Source: Microvirga vignae
GTDB taxonomy: Bacteria; Pseudomonadota; Alphaproteobacteria; Rhizobiales; Beijerinckiaceae
Direction of reading: 5' to 3'
NCBI RefSeq assembly: GCF_001017175.1
Contig: NZ_LCYG01000055.1
Location: forward strand, 1 to 64,000
Length of the DNA stretch: 64,000 nt
The translations under genes were made by a program, and so were the position numbers. The notes under the pieces were generated by a model. The model was not told where the DNA came from. It saw only the letters and a list, made by a program, of their open reading frames with translations, and did no database searches. Below are positions 15,555 through 24,391 of this stretch, piece by piece (position 1 is the stretch's first letter; each line of letters starts with the position of its first letter).

Positions 15555-16382
15555 ATGGCCGTGCCTTTCCCGGAGCCCGTCACACGCGAGCAGATGCAGA
15601 CCAACCGTCGGCACCTGGACGCAGTGTTTTTCCCTCAGCGCGGTCGCGTGAAGAACCTCTTGCCTGAACCGGACGAGGTGATTGAGCCTGAGCCCGATCA
15701 GGAGCCGGACGAGAGGCCGGAACCGACCCGACCCGTCCCGAGCGAGAGCGAGGCGCAAATCCTCGACGCGGTCGCCACCCGGGCCGAGATCACAGTCGAG
15801 GACCTGCTCAACAGCCTGTCGAAGCCGGCCGCTCTGGCGCGTCAGGTAGCGGCCGTGGTCCTCACCCGCTCCCTCACATCCGACCCCACCCATGCGGCTA
15901 TGATCTGCGGGCTGACCTTCGGCGCCGCCAGCCGGGCGTTGCAGGAGTTCGACCCACTTCTGAGCGCGCAGGCTCTGCCGATTATCAACGACCCTCTCGC
16001 CTGCGTCTCTCCGCTCTGGAACCATGCGGTTGTCAGCCTCCAGGATCGTCGGACGGCGACCCTTGCGGAATGCCTCATGGCTGCCTCGCGTGCCTCTGGC
16101 GTCTCCCTCCACGACATGAAGACGGAGCGGCGCACGCAATCGCACGTTCGGGCCCGTCAGATCGCCATGTGGCTCGCCACGCAGTTCACTCTCATGTCTC
16201 TGCCTTCCATCGGCCGGAACCTCGGCGGACGGGATCATACGACTGTGCTGCACGGCTCGCGGGTCGTTGCCAAGATGGCCGCCACGATCACGCCTAGTGA
16301 CCACTGGGGCCTTCAAGAATGGGCTGATGCCATCTGGGCTGCCGAATGGCGCCCCAGCAATGGGAAGGGGTTCAGAGCATGA
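15555..16382 (+). CDS. Tandem DnaA domain-IV protein without AAA+ domain
   Basis: The last 90 residues match DnaA domain IV: helix-turn-helix with [20 protein letters not shown], then [10 protein letters not shown], the signature that reads DnaA boxes. A second, degenerate copy lies at about residues 70-130 ([20 protein letters not shown], then [12 protein letters not shown]). An acidic Pro-rich linker (residues 40-62) precedes them. There is no ATPase domain. It may bind the host or phage origin, or compete with host DnaA. Confidence 0.8.
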   Translation: MAVPFPEPVTREQMQTNRRHLDAVFFPQRGRVKNLLPEPDEVIEPEPDQEPDERPEPTRPVPSESEAQILDAVATRAEITVEDLLNSLSKPAALARQVAAVVLTRSLTSDPTHAAMICGLTFGAASRALQEFDPLLSAQALPIINDPLACVSPLWNHAVVSLQDRRTATLAECLMAASRASGVSLHDMKTERRTQSHVRARQIAMWLATQFTLMSLPSIGRNLGGRDHTTVLHGSRVVAKMAATITPSDHWGLQEWADAIWAAEWRPSNGKGFRA

Positions 16383-16630
16383 TCACTGGCCTCACCCGCA
16401 AGCAGAATGAGCTTTTCCGGTTCATCGCTGGATACATGGATCGCCATGGCATTGCGCCATCCCTGGATGAGATGACAGAGGCCCTGGACCTCAGCTCCAA
16501 GAGCTGCACGCACCGACTCCTGGTGTGCCTTCAGGAGCGGGGTTGGATCCGGCGGGAGAAGAACCTGGCACGCGCTCTCATCATCGAGGATGCGGCAAGG
16601 GCGCGTCTGCGCCAGGCAGGTGCCGCATGA
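16379..16630 (+). CDS. LexA-type winged-helix DNA-binding protein
   Basis: The 83-residue protein is essentially the LexA N-terminal domain: [36 protein letters not shown], then [14 protein letters not shown]. No protease domain follows. It could bind SOS-like sites or act as a phage regulator. Its ATG overlaps the previous stop. Confidence 0.75.
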   Translation: MITGLTRKQNELFRFIAGYMDRHGIAPSLDEMTEALDLSSKSCTHRLLVCLQERGWIRREKNLARALIIEDAARARLRQAGAA

Positions 16631-16992
16631 AGAGCCAGCGCAAGCGCCGCGTCATCATCCGCGAGACGAAGATCCAAGCTGCCGTAGTTGAGCACTGGCG
16701 AAAGCTGGGGCTCCCCGACACGCTAGTGGCTGCGATCCCAAACCAGTATGCCTTCGGGCAGGCTGGCCTCACCAAGGGCGTGTTCGATCTGTTGGTGCTC
16801 GGCGGCGATGTCGGCATCGGCCTCATCGAGCTCAAGGCGGATGACGGAACGCTCAGCGATGAGCAGAAGGAGTTCCGCCGGCTCCTGATCATCAACGGGA
16901 TCTCCTACGCCATTACCTACGGCCGTGATGAGCCGATCACGGTACTTGAGGGCTGGGGTGTCGTGCGTAAGCAGGTGAGGGCGGCGGCATGA
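16627..16992 (+). CDS. VRR-NUC domain nuclease
   Basis: A 121-residue stand-alone VRR-NUC protein: [16 protein letters not shown], the Asp in GVFDLLVL, and [14 protein letters not shown] (the E-x-K of the PD-(D/E)xK core), then the helix with QKEFRRLL. Viral VRR-NUC proteins act on branched DNA such as Holliday junctions. Start at 16627 overlaps the previous stop. Confidence 0.85.
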   Translation: MKSQRKRRVIIRETKIQAAVVEHWRKLGLPDTLVAAIPNQYAFGQAGLTKGVFDLLVLGGDVGIGLIELKADDGTLSDEQKEFRRLLIINGISYAITYGRDEPITVLEGWGVVRKQVRAAA

Positions 16993-17603
16993 CATACCCG
17001 TTCTCCGATCTGCCACAGCGGCACTTCAAGCTCATCATGGCTGACCCTGCTACGCGATTTGCCGCAGGAACGAAGGGCCGCCCACAACACTACCCGCGTA
17101 TGTCGGATCATGAGATTGCCGCACTTCCCGTTGGCGATCTCGCGCACCCTGACGGCTGCTGGCTGCTGCTGTGGGTGACCTCTCCCAAGCTCTATCGCCC
17201 CAAAGGCGCACGCACCAAGCTTTCGCCGCAGGAGATCGCTGCGGCTTGGGGCTTCCGGTATTCAGGCCGCGCTTTCGTCTGGGTCAAAACGGAGCGCGCT
17301 GAGTGCGATCCTCTGGTTGTATTCCCCAGGGGCGGTCTGTTCATGGGACAGGGCTACACGACCCGCAAGAACGCGGAGGATTGCTTACTTTTCCGCAAGG
17401 GCTCGCCGAAACGGAAATCAGCCTCTGTCCACGAAGTCATTCTCTCGCCTGTTCGAGAGCATTCCCGCAAGCCGGACGAGGCTTATCGGCGCGCCATGCA
17501 ATATGCGGACGGTCCTCATCTTGAGCTGTTCTCCCGCGAGTCTCGTGCCGGGTGGACCACGTGGGGCAACGAGGCCACCAAGTTTGATGAGGCAGCAGCA
17601 TGA
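16989..17603 (+). CDS. MT-A70 family adenine methyltransferase with altered motif
   Basis: The 204-residue protein matches phage MT-A70 enzymes: KLIMADPATRF near the start, HYPRMSDHEIAALPV, LLLWVTSPKL, WGFRYSGRAFVWVKT, GYTTRKNAEDCLL, and the C-terminal LELFSRESRAGWTTWGNE. The family catalytic box is DPPW; here residues 19-22 read DPAT, which could reduce activity or change the target. It would methylate adenines in phage DNA to evade restriction, if active. Confidence 0.85.
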   Translation: MTYPFSDLPQRHFKLIMADPATRFAAGTKGRPQHYPRMSDHEIAALPVGDLAHPDGCWLLLWVTSPKLYRPKGARTKLSPQEIAAAWGFRYSGRAFVWVKTERAECDPLVVFPRGGLFMGQGYTTRKNAEDCLLFRKGSPKRKSASVHEVILSPVREHSRKPDEAYRRAMQYADGPHLELFSRESRAGWTTWGNEATKFDEAAA

Positions 17604-18424
17604 CTATAACCGCTACCGATATCTGTCATGCCCTCATGAAGCATTACGCGCCGCCATCGCATCGCGTGTTCTTCGAGGTGTCGAACGACACAGGAGCTAA
17701 GGCCAGACGCTGGATTGATGCCGTTGCCGTGGGGATCTGGCCTTCCACCGGTCATGAGATTATCGGCATCGAGATCAAGGTCTCTCGCGGGGACTGGAAA
17801 CGCGAACTCGCCATGCCTGAGAAGGCGCAGAGCCTCATGCGCTTCTGCACAAGGTGGTACCTGGCGTGTCCTGAAGGCCTCGTGAAGCCCGACGAGCTAC
17901 CGGCGACCTGGGGCATGCTCATTTACCGGGACGATGGGACGATCAAGAACAAGGTCCAGGCCAAGCGGCTCGATCCTGAGCCTCTGACGCCAGGCTTCAT
18001 GATGGCCGTACTGCGCAATGCCTCGGCGGTGGATATGGAGCTTGTGTCTCGCCTCGTCGCGGATCAGGTGAAAGAGAAGCGGGCCTCCTTTGAACGGGAG
18101 GTCGAGCGGGCCGTCGAGCGGCGTATCCAGGATGTGTCGTCGAACCAGAAGCGCGCCCTCGAGATCGCCGAGAAGCTGAAGGCCATCACCGGGGAAGATC
18201 TGCTTCGTTGGGGATTCGATGATCAGGCTCTCGCTGCGGCGTACCTGTTCATGAAAGCTTCGCGCGTGCACAGCGTACAGGGATTTGGTCCAAGCGACCT
18301 GCCGGGTGTGATCGATGCCCTAGGCCGGGCGCAGGAGACGCTGACGAAGATCTTCAATCAGCCTCTGTTTCAGGAACTGCGTGCCGCAGTCGAACGCGCG
18401 CCAAAGGCGGGGAGGGCGGCATGA
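17600..18424 (+). CDS. MmcB-like / PD-(D/E)xK-type DNA protein
   Basis: Residues about 10-110 show a nuclease-like core: RRWIDAVAVGIWPSTGHEII, GIEIKVSRGDWKREL (E-x-K), and FCTRWYLACPEGLVKPDELP, resembling MmcB-type proteins of alphaproteobacteria. A long helical C-terminal part (KEKRASFEREVERAVERRIQ) has no match I know. Likely acts in DNA processing. Confidence 0.65.
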   Translation: MTITATDICHALMKHYAPPSHRVFFEVSNDTGAKARRWIDAVAVGIWPSTGHEIIGIEIKVSRGDWKRELAMPEKAQSLMRFCTRWYLACPEGLVKPDELPATWGMLIYRDDGTIKNKVQAKRLDPEPLTPGFMMAVLRNASAVDMELVSRLVADQVKEKRASFEREVERAVERRIQDVSSNQKRALEIAEKLKAITGEDLLRWGFDDQALAAAYLFMKASRVHSVQGFGPSDLPGVIDALGRAQETLTKIFNQPLFQELRAAVERAPKAGRAA

Positions 18425-19656
18425 GCGCTTTTCATCAGCAGAATTTCTTCCAGGGTGGGCAGAGGCTCGTTTATGACGAGGCGATCGATCTGACCCTGCA
18501 ATCTCTCCAGGCGTATGGCCCACAACACGACCATTGGGCAGTGGCTTGGTCCGGCGGGAAGGATTCTACCGCGACCCTGACGCTCCTCGTTCACCTGATC
18601 GAGGTTGGCCGCCTACCAAAGCCCAAGACGCTGTCAGTGTTCTATGCGGACACTCGCCAGGAGCTGCCACCGCTGGCTGCTGCAGCTGGTGAGGTCATGG
18701 AGGGGCTGAAGCGCCGCGGGAATTGGATACGAACCGAAGTCGTCAGGGCGCCCCTCGACAAGCGGTTCTTGGTTTACATCCTCGGCCGAGGTGTCCCGCC
18801 TCCGAACAACAACACGCTGCGCTGGTGCACTCGCCAGATCAAAGTCGATCCGATGGCAGCCGCTGTCGAGAGAGCCCTGGCCGATCTGCCGGGAAATGAG
18901 CAGGTGCTCATGATCACGGGCGTGCGTCAGGGAGAAAGTGCAATCCGTGATCGCCGCATTGAGATGAGCTGCGGTAAGGATGGAGCGGAATGTGGCCAGG
19001 GCTGGTATCAGAAGACCCTCCCAGAGGCTAAGGGCATTCGCGGCAGGATTGCGACCCTTGCTCCACTCCTGCACTGGCGGGTTTGCAACGTCTGGGATTG
19101 GCTGAAGATCTATGCCCCGATGCCGGAGTATGGCGGCTGGGCCACGCGAGTGGTTGCAGATGCCTATGGAGGTAATGAGGCCGAGGAGATCAACGCCCGC
19201 ACCGGGTGTATCGGCTGCCCGCTCGCGAGCGAGGAGAAGGCCCTCAATACCATCCTGCTCAATCCGGACTGGCAGTACCTATCACCACTTCTTGGTCTCA
19301 AGCAGATCTATCGTGAATTGCGCGAGCCGCGGCACCGCCTTCGCAAGGCTGGAGCGGAGACGCTGAAGAATGGCTCTATCGCTAAGAACCCTCAGCGAAT
19401 GGGCCCGCTTACTTTCGAAGCGCGCCTTATGGGGCTCTCGCGTGTGCTGGAGATACAGGCGGCCTGCAATGAAGCGGCAGACCGGCTCGGCCGGCCGCGC
19501 ATCGATATCCTGAATGCGGAGGAAGAGGCTCGCATTCGCGAGCTGATTGATCTCGGCACTTGGCCCAATGGCTGGGACGGCGATGAGCCGAATGCCGCTG
19601 ATCCTCTCGAGTATCTCGTTTATGGGGACGGCTCTATGCAGCTGATGATGACATGA
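18421..19656 (+). CDS. DndC-like / PAPS-reductase family enzyme
   Basis: The 411-residue protein has the PP-loop SGGKDST (residues 44-50), FYADTRQELP, a RWCTRQ box, TGVRQGESAIRDRR, and GCIGCPLAS, giving the Cys set that holds an Fe-S cluster in DndC-like members. DndC replaces phosphate oxygen with sulfur in DNA. No DndA, B, D or E is next to it, so it may modify DNA alone, use host partners, or do another sulfur reaction. Confidence 0.8.
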   Translation: MSAFHQQNFFQGGQRLVYDEAIDLTLQSLQAYGPQHDHWAVAWSGGKDSTATLTLLVHLIEVGRLPKPKTLSVFYADTRQELPPLAAAAGEVMEGLKRRGNWIRTEVVRAPLDKRFLVYILGRGVPPPNNNTLRWCTRQIKVDPMAAAVERALADLPGNEQVLMITGVRQGESAIRDRRIEMSCGKDGAECGQGWYQKTLPEAKGIRGRIATLAPLLHWRVCNVWDWLKIYAPMPEYGGWATRVVADAYGGNEAEEINARTGCIGCPLASEEKALNTILLNPDWQYLSPLLGLKQIYRELREPRHRLRKAGAETLKNGSIAKNPQRMGPLTFEARLMGLSRVLEIQAACNEAADRLGRPRIDILNAEEEARIRELIDLGTWPNGWDGDEPNAADPLEYLVYGDGSMQLMMT

Positions 19657-20645
19657 TTATCCGTCGTCGCCGCACCCGCAACTTCACCACGATCGACAAC
19701 GGGGTCTTTGACGACCAAGAGCTGTCTCCTGAGGCTTTGGGCGTGCTGTCCTACCTGCTCAGTCGCCCGAACAACTGGGAGGTTCAGCCAGATCATCTGC
19801 GTTCCCGCTTCGATATTGGCCGCGACAAGCTCCAGAAGATCATGCGTCTCTTGCGTGAGCGAGGCTATGCCCGGATCGAGTATGAACACGACAAGGCAAC
19901 CGGCACGTTCCGCAACTGCGGCTATGTGATCTGTGATGAACCGGTCATGATCAAGACGGTTCAGCCCGTTGGGGAAGTGGCTTCTGATGCTGTCGCTGAG
20001 GCTATCGAAACGGCCGATTTGACGAACGAAAGCGACGTTCACCGTGTGCCTGAAAACCCGGCTCACGGTGAAACCGTCAGCCGGGAAAACCGTCTCACGG
20101 TAAAACCGTCTGCCGGTAAATCCGGCTCGAAAGAAGAAACAAAGACTGAAATTAAACAAAACCCCCATACCCCCAAGGGGGATTTGGGCGAGGGATCTTC
20201 GATCGATTTGGAAGAGATCCCCTCCAAGACTGCCAGCGCTCGCTTTGAGCGCCTCCGGGAGGCATGGCCAGCAGATCCGACGATCAACTGGGAGCGCGTC
20301 GAGAGTGGCTTCTACCGCATGCCGGTCGAGGACCAGGAGAACGCCTCCAAGATCGCCAAGCGGTATGTCGAATTCTGCCGACGTGAAGGGCGCAAGCTGA
20401 AGGCTCCGCAGAACTGGCTGCGCGATAAAGGCTGGGCTGGCTTCCTCGAGGAAGAGCGCAAGGCTTCTGCCGCTGTCGAGCGCGGCCGCACGATGGTCTG
20501 GGTCATGGAAGGTACTCGGGCCTGGGACGCCTGGCGCGGATGGTACGAGGCCAAGGGCAAGGTGCCGAAGGTTGCCATGCAGGTGAAGGCCGAGAAGGGC
20601 TTCGGCAACTACTTCCCGACGCTGTTTCCGTCGGCGGCTGAGTGA
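19653..20645 (+). CDS. O-like replication protein with helix-turn-helix
   Basis: The first 100 residues form a winged-helix domain common in phage replication proteins ([20 protein letters not shown], then [20 protein letters not shown]). A low-complexity linker (about 130-180) is encoded by DNA repeats at 20062-20125. The C-terminal part ([35 protein letters not shown]) is typical of O-like proteins. It likely binds the origin inside its own gene. Confidence 0.7.
   Translation: MIIRRRRTRNFTTIDNGVFDDQELSPEALGVLSYLLSRPNNWEVQPDHLRSRFDIGRDKLQKIMRLLRERGYARIEYEHDKATGTFRNCGYVICDEPVMIKTVQPVGEVASDAVAEAIETADLTNESDVHRVPENPAHGETVSRENRLTVKPSAGKSGSKEETKTEIKQNPHTPKGDLGEGSSIDLEEIPSKTASARFERLREAWPADPTINWERVESGFYRMPVEDQENASKIAKRYVEFCRREGRKLKAPQNWLRDKGWAGFLEEERKASAAVERGRTMVWVMEGTRAWDAWRGWYEAKGKVPKVAMQVKAEKGFGNYFPTLFPSAAE
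20062..20125 (+). repeat. Candidate replication origin: two 32-bp iterons
   Basis: Two consecutive 32-bp units (20062-20093 and 20094-20125) match at 27 of 32 positions. Each begins with a small palindrome (ACGGT-N3-ACCGT). A strongly A-rich tract follows at about 20127-20166. Lambda has the same layout: iterons in gene O followed by an AT-rich stretch. No function has been shown here. Confidence 0.55.
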
Positions 20646-20668
20646 CAATCGAAGGAAGGTTTGAGGTA

Positions 20669-21166
20669 ATGGCAGGCAGTGTGAACAAAGTAATTCTGGT
20701 GGGCAATCTGGGACGTGATCCCGAGGTACGCCACACCAACGACGGCAGGAAGGTCGTGAGCTTCCGTATGGCGACTTCCGAGACGTGGAAGGACAAGGCC
20801 ACCGGCGAGCGCAAGGAAAAGACCGAGTGGCACTCGGTGGTGATCTTCAACGAGAACCTGGCGCGCGTGGCCGAGCAGTACCTGAAGAAGGGATCGAAGG
20901 TTTACGTCGAGGGGAAACTCAAGACGCGCAAATGGGAAGATCAATCAGGCACAGAGCGGTACACGACCGAGGTGGCGCTCGAGCAGTTCCGCGGTGAGCT
21001 CACGTTGCTCGATGGCGCCGAGCGCAGAGCACCCAGTGAGGACGATTACGGGGAGACGCGCACGCGCTCTCAGGATTACGGCGCAGCCAAGAGCGGCACG
21101 GTCCAGCGCGGCGGCAGTCTCGGCGTCTCACGCAATCATGATCTCGACGACGACATCCCGTTCTAG
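20669..21166 (+). CDS. ssb: Single-stranded DNA-binding protein
   Basis: A 165-residue SSB with the OB-fold pattern [20 protein letters not shown], then [19 protein letters not shown] and [14 protein letters not shown]. The acidic tip ends DDDIPF, the classic site that recruits partner proteins. The start at 20669 has GAGG five bases upstream. It follows the O-like gene and completes the replication module. Confidence 0.95.
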   Translation: MAGSVNKVILVGNLGRDPEVRHTNDGRKVVSFRMATSETWKDKATGERKEKTEWHSVVIFNENLARVAEQYLKKGSKVYVEGKLKTRKWEDQSGTERYTTEVALEQFRGELTLLDGAERRAPSEDDYGETRTRSQDYGAAKSGTVQRGGSLGVSRNHDLDDDIPF

Positions 21167-21174
21167 GAGCAAGC

Positions 21175-21270
21175 GTGTCGAACCTCCCCAGCTTCGCCCT
21201 GTCTGCCAATCCCGGTAGCGTTCACTACTTCCGCTCACCCATCATCATCGAAGTCCTGATCCGCCCATGA
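21175..21270 (+). CDS. Possible 31-aa protein with GTG start
   Basis: GTG at 21175 with AGGAG six bases upstream reads VSNLPSFALSANPGSVHYFR and ends overlapping the next ATG. Small and without features; accepted mainly for its ribosome site and overlap. Confidence 0.35.
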   Translation: MSNLPSFALSANPGSVHYFRSPIIIEVLIRP

Positions 21271-21650
21271 CCGCTCCCACGAATGCCGGCGCTGGAGCGC
21301 CGAAGTCCACCCGCCGCGAGCTCGCCCACCGGATTGCAGAGCTGACCGGGGAGGGCATGTGCGCCCGCGAGATCGCCCTAGCCCTCGGTATGAGTCGTCA
21401 GCGCGTCATGAAGATCGCGGCGCAGTACGGTGTCCGCCTACAGCCGCGTGGTGGCTCGCGGCGGATCAGCGGTCAGTTCAGCGGCCGCGATTTCGCGGTC
21501 CTGCAGGCCTTGGCCGCACAGGCCGGGTGCAGCCCTGGCGCCATGCTGGTGCGCGTGGCGCGGATCACTCTTGAGGAAGGGCAGGCGGTCGCAGCCCGCA
21601 AGCTCGGGCGCGATGCGCTGCCCCGGCGCCGCTATACCCGGAGGGGCTGA
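21267..21650 (+). CDS. Helix-turn-helix protein, 127 aa
   Basis: Residues about 15-55 (RRELAHRIAELTGEGMCARE, then IALALGMSRQRVMKIAAQYG) are a homeodomain-like helix-turn-helix. The C-terminal half (DFAVLQALAAQAGCSPGAML) is a second helical unit resembling ribbon-helix-helix dimer parts. Likely a transcription regulator of the early-to-late switch. Confidence 0.6.
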   Translation: MTAPTNAGAGAPKSTRRELAHRIAELTGEGMCAREIALALGMSRQRVMKIAAQYGVRLQPRGGSRRISGQFSGRDFAVLQALAAQAGCSPGAMLVRVARITLEEGQAVAARKLGRDALPRRRYTRRG

Positions 21651-21651
21651 T

Positions 21652-21813
21652 ATGCGCACCCTCTGTTCTCCGCTCGCCTTGGCCCTCTGCGTCGGCTTGG
21701 CCTTTCTGTTCTACGGCCGTGATGGCGCCTGGGGCGCTGTCCTGGGCTGGGCACTCTACCCGGCCTGCAGGGGCATTCTCATGGCCGCCCTGGCGCAGAT
21801 CAGGGGGCGCTGA
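21652..21813 (+). CDS. Small membrane protein, 53 aa
   Basis: MRTLCSPLALALCVGLAFLF starts a two-span hydrophobic protein. It sits two bases after the previous stop and its own stop overlaps the sigma factor start. Confidence 0.55.
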   Translation: MRTLCSPLALALCVGLAFLFYGRDGAWGAVLGWALYPACRGILMAALAQIRGR

Positions 21814-22298
21814 TGACCGCGCGCCCGGCTTCCTTCGATGCCGAGGTCCTGGCAGCCCGCCAAGTGCTGATGGGCACCGCCATGAAGCTCACCAGCAGCA
21901 AGGTCGCGGCCGAGGACCTGGTGCAGGACACTATCGAGCGGGCTCTTGCCAACTTCACCCTGTTCCACGGTGGCAACCTCCGGGGCTGGCTGGTCGTGGT
22001 GATGCGGAATCTCTACTTCGCCCAGCACAAGCGCGCCCGGCGCTGGGTGGAGGATCCTAACGGCGCCGCCGCGGCTTCGCTGATCCAGCCCCAGGAGCAG
22101 GAGGCGGTCGTCTACCTGGACGATGTCGTGCGGCGGATCGAGCACCTGCCGTTCCTTCAGCGGGAGGCCTTGCTGCTCGCTGTAGACGGTGTGTCCTACG
22201 ACGAAATCGCCGACCGGGCAGGGGTGCCGGTCGGTACCATCAAGAGCCGCCTGGCGCGCGCCCGCGAGGCCCTCGATCCCGGTTCGAGGAGGACTTGA
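21813..22298 (+). CDS. ECF-type sigma factor
   Basis: The 161-residue protein has sigma region 2 (AAEDLVQDTIERALANF, GNLRGWLVVVMRNLYF) and region 4 (LPFLQREALLLAVDGVSYDE, IADRAGVPVGTIKSRLARAR). A phage sigma factor could direct RNA polymerase to late genes; no Q-like antiterminator was seen elsewhere. No anti-sigma gene is obvious, unless the 53-aa membrane protein before it serves. Confidence 0.85.
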   Translation: MTARPASFDAEVLAARQVLMGTAMKLTSSKVAAEDLVQDTIERALANFTLFHGGNLRGWLVVVMRNLYFAQHKRARRWVEDPNGAAAASLIQPQEQEAVVYLDDVVRRIEHLPFLQREALLLAVDGVSYDEIADRAGVPVGTIKSRLARAREALDPGSRRT

Positions 22299-23011
22299 TG
22301 GACGCGATCGAGACCCCGGCCTGGCATCCTCTCGACGGAGTGCCACCGCCTGAAGAAGTGCCGAGCACCTGGGATGCCGGCCACGTTGCCTTTCGCCTGA
22401 CCCGGGCCTTTGAGGTCATGCGCGACCTGCCTGGTGGCACTGGTCCCTTGAGTGGGGGAGGGGCCACTTGGCCGGCCATGCTGCTCGAGTATGCGGGTGA
22501 GGTGGATGAGGACTATGTCCCACGCCCGCGCTGGCCGGCGTCCGTCATCTCCATGGCTGACGAGGCGCTCGCCTGGCCGATCGTGCACCTGACGGACGAA
22601 CCCATGCGCGCTGATGCCGTGCTGGTGTGGGCGTTCTGCAAGGCCACCAAGCGCTCGATCGCGAAGTCCCTGCGCGGCCGGGTCGCCCGGGCTCGGGCGA
22701 TTGCGTCGCGCATGCAGGACGGGGAGAACGGCCGCCGGTCCGAGCTGCGCGCCGCCCTGGCACGCCAAGTGGCGGCTTGGGCGAATGAGCGCCTAGTCGG
22801 TGTCACCGATCCCGAGCGTGTGGCCGCCATCAAGCACAACGCGCACATCCGTTTCGAGCGCGAGATCGCGGATCTGCATCCGGTGCAGATCGCGCCCCAT
22901 CAGGCCATGCCGAGCCGGATTCTCTCGCGGGCCTCTCTCGATCGGTACCTGCCTTCCGCCCTTGAGATGCTCGCCGATCGCCTGGCGGCAGCTCGAGTCC
23001 CTGTCCGCTGA
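22298..23011 (+). CDS. DUF6362-like phage protein
   Basis: The ATG at 22298 overlaps the sigma factor stop (TGATG) with GGAGG upstream; a TTG one codon earlier is unlikely. The central part (WPAMLLEYAGEVDEDYVPRP, VISMADEALAWP, VLVWAFCKATKRSIAKSLRG) recalls DUF6362 proteins, which end in a helix-turn-helix. Role unknown; coupling to the sigma gene suggests regulation. Confidence 0.55.
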   Translation: MDAIETPAWHPLDGVPPPEEVPSTWDAGHVAFRLTRAFEVMRDLPGGTGPLSGGGATWPAMLLEYAGEVDEDYVPRPRWPASVISMADEALAWPIVHLTDEPMRADAVLVWAFCKATKRSIAKSLRGRVARARAIASRMQDGENGRRSELRAALARQVAAWANERLVGVTDPERVAAIKHNAHIRFEREIADLHPVQIAPHQAMPSRILSRASLDRYLPSALEMLADRLAAARVPVR

Positions 23012-23026
23012 AAAAGGAGCCAGCCC

Positions 23027-23230
23027 ATGGCCAGAACCGGCAATTACGTCTACCGCCCCTACAAGCGCAGGGCGCTCACGGCCCAGGACTGCTCGATCGT
23101 GGCCCGGGACGACTTGGCGCCGAAGGAGACCAGCCTTCTGCCGCTGCCCAGCGGCTATGGCGATGTGAAGCTCACCTATTGCGCCGGCAGCCGGATGGCC
23201 AGCGGCCAAGTCGTGAGTGTGCGGCGATGA
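23027..23230 (+). CDS. Hypothetical phage protein, 67 aa
   Basis: Begins MARTGNYVYRPYKRRALTAQ with AAAGGAGCC upstream. Basic and without a known motif. Its stop overlaps the next ATG. Confidence 0.55.
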   Translation: MARTGNYVYRPYKRRALTAQDCSIVARDDLAPKETSLLPLPSGYGDVKLTYCAGSRMASGQVVSVRR

Positions 23231-23433
23231 CCCGCGGCTACCAGCCCCAGCCCCAGCGAGGGCCGCGGCCGACGCCACCAGGCCGGGCGCTCTCCTACGC
23301 CTGGTTTGCGGCGCGGTATCGCTTCTACCGCGATCGCGGCGAGCTGCGCTTGGCGCAGCACTACGGCGATCTGTGCGGACTGCCTGTGAGCCCGACCGGG
23401 CCCAAGATCCCCCTCAAGAGGAAAGAGCCATGA
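23227..23433 (+). CDS. Hypothetical phage protein, 68 aa
   Basis: The start at 23227 (MTRGYQPQPQRGPRPTPPGR) overlaps the previous stop. A Pro/Arg-rich opening is followed by a helix (RALSYAWFAARYRFYRDRGE). No family recognised. Confidence 0.55.
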   Translation: MTRGYQPQPQRGPRPTPPGRALSYAWFAARYRFYRDRGELRLAQHYGDLCGLPVSPTGPKIPLKRKEP

Positions 23434-23576
23434 CCCGCGTTGCGTATGCGCTGCTCGGCGCTTCCGTTCTCGCCTGCGCGATTGATCTCAAAGAGGGCGG
23501 GCTGACCTGGCTCGGCATTGGTGCCCTGGTCGCCTCCCTGCTCACGGTCCTGCTCGTTGAGGGCACGCCAGAATGA
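23430..23576 (+). CDS. Small membrane protein, 48 aa
   Basis: MTRVAYALLGASVLACAIDL and LTWLGIGALVASLLTVLL form two membrane spans. ATGA overlaps on both sides, and GAGGAAAGAG lies upstream. Confidence 0.55.
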   Translation: MTRVAYALLGASVLACAIDLKEGGLTWLGIGALVASLLTVLLVEGTPE

Positions 23577-23653
23577 GGTGGTACTTCGCAATCAGGCGCG
23601 GGCCTACGATCTGGTACGAGCTCGCCAAGCGGGAGCCGTTCGTCAACGGCTGA
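23573..23653 (+). CDS. Possible 26-aa peptide
   Basis: MRWYFAIRRGPTIWYELAKR plus six residues, overlapping the previous stop as ATGA. It ends the run of coupled small genes. Low confidence because of size. Confidence 0.3.
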   Translation: MRWYFAIRRGPTIWYELAKREPFVNG

Positions 23654-24079
23654 CCGTTCGCGGCAGTGCCGCAAAACAGACCTTGAGGCGGTTTTTTGCT
23701 GTCTCGGGGGCTATTTTTCTGAGGCCTTTGTCATGGCCCTATGGGCCCGTTGCGGCGCCTGGATTCTTGCGTGACAAACCCCCAGAAATTTCGAGCGTTT
23801 GGGAGTGGTGACATTCGGGCCGGTTTCGGGCATCCATCTCGCTATCGTCGCGAGGGTCATGTGAAAACGCTGACCCACTGAAATCGCAGCCGATACGCCT
23901 GCCGGGCCGCTCAGCTTGCTCTGCTCAGCTTGCCCCGCTCGCGTGTTGGGCGCAGCAGATACCTCCCTACGGCTCTGTTGCTCGACCACAAAGGCGGCGC
24001 GTCCGCCCGCGACGTACTTCTTCCCATGGCCAGGCCGTTCGATCGGCCCCTGGTGCCCTCTCGCCAAGTAGGAAAACCC
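23654..24079 (+). other. Non-coding 426-bp stretch
   Basis: No convincing gene. It holds a small palindrome (GCGGCAGTGCCGC near 23662) and a T-rich stretch (GGTTTTTTG near 23693) that may end early transcription. The open frames here look like random high-GC readings. A promoter for the next gene may lie in it, but I could not pick one with confidence. Confidence 0.5.
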
Positions 24080-24316
24080 ATGTCCACAAAGACCCGCGCC
24101 AAGTTCTACTGCAGCCATATCGGTGCATCGAAGTTCCACAAGAGCACGCCTGAGCAGCAGGTTGTACGCCTCAATCCTGTGACGGGCGACACCGAAGAGA
24201 ACAAGGCGTTCTTTCAGGCCACGCCGGGCGGCTCGATTGAGCTTCAGGTCGTGAAACCCGGACTCTTCGAGTTGGGCAAGGAATACTACGTCGACTTCAC
24301 CCCAGCCGACGCCTGA
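24080..24316 (+). CDS. Conserved small phage protein, 78 aa
   Basis: MSTKTRAKFYCSHIGASKFH, then DTEENKAFFQATPGGSIEL and ELGKEYYVDFTPAD, match a small family widespread in temperate phages with no assigned role. The start at 24080 has TAGGA eight bases upstream. Confidence 0.75.
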   Translation: MSTKTRAKFYCSHIGASKFHKSTPEQQVVRLNPVTGDTEENKAFFQATPGGSIELQVVKPGLFELGKEYYVDFTPADA

Positions 24317-24391
24317 CGCGGGCCTGAATTCGGCGGCCTCGGGAACCCGCCTTGGGGCCGCCTTGTCGTTTCTCTCCTCGCAGGACCAGCT

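Noticed and set aside
15534..16316. 260-codon minus-strand frame
   Set aside because: Opposite the DnaA domain-IV gene; low-complexity His/Arg/Gly protein without a motif.
20062..20125. Short tandem repeats considered as a CRISPR array
   Set aside because: Only two units, directly adjacent without spacers and inside a coding region.
24337..24365. ECF-type promoter (GGAAC ... CGTT) before 24392
   Set aside because: The spacing is about 20 bases, too long for the usual 16-17, so it was not called.
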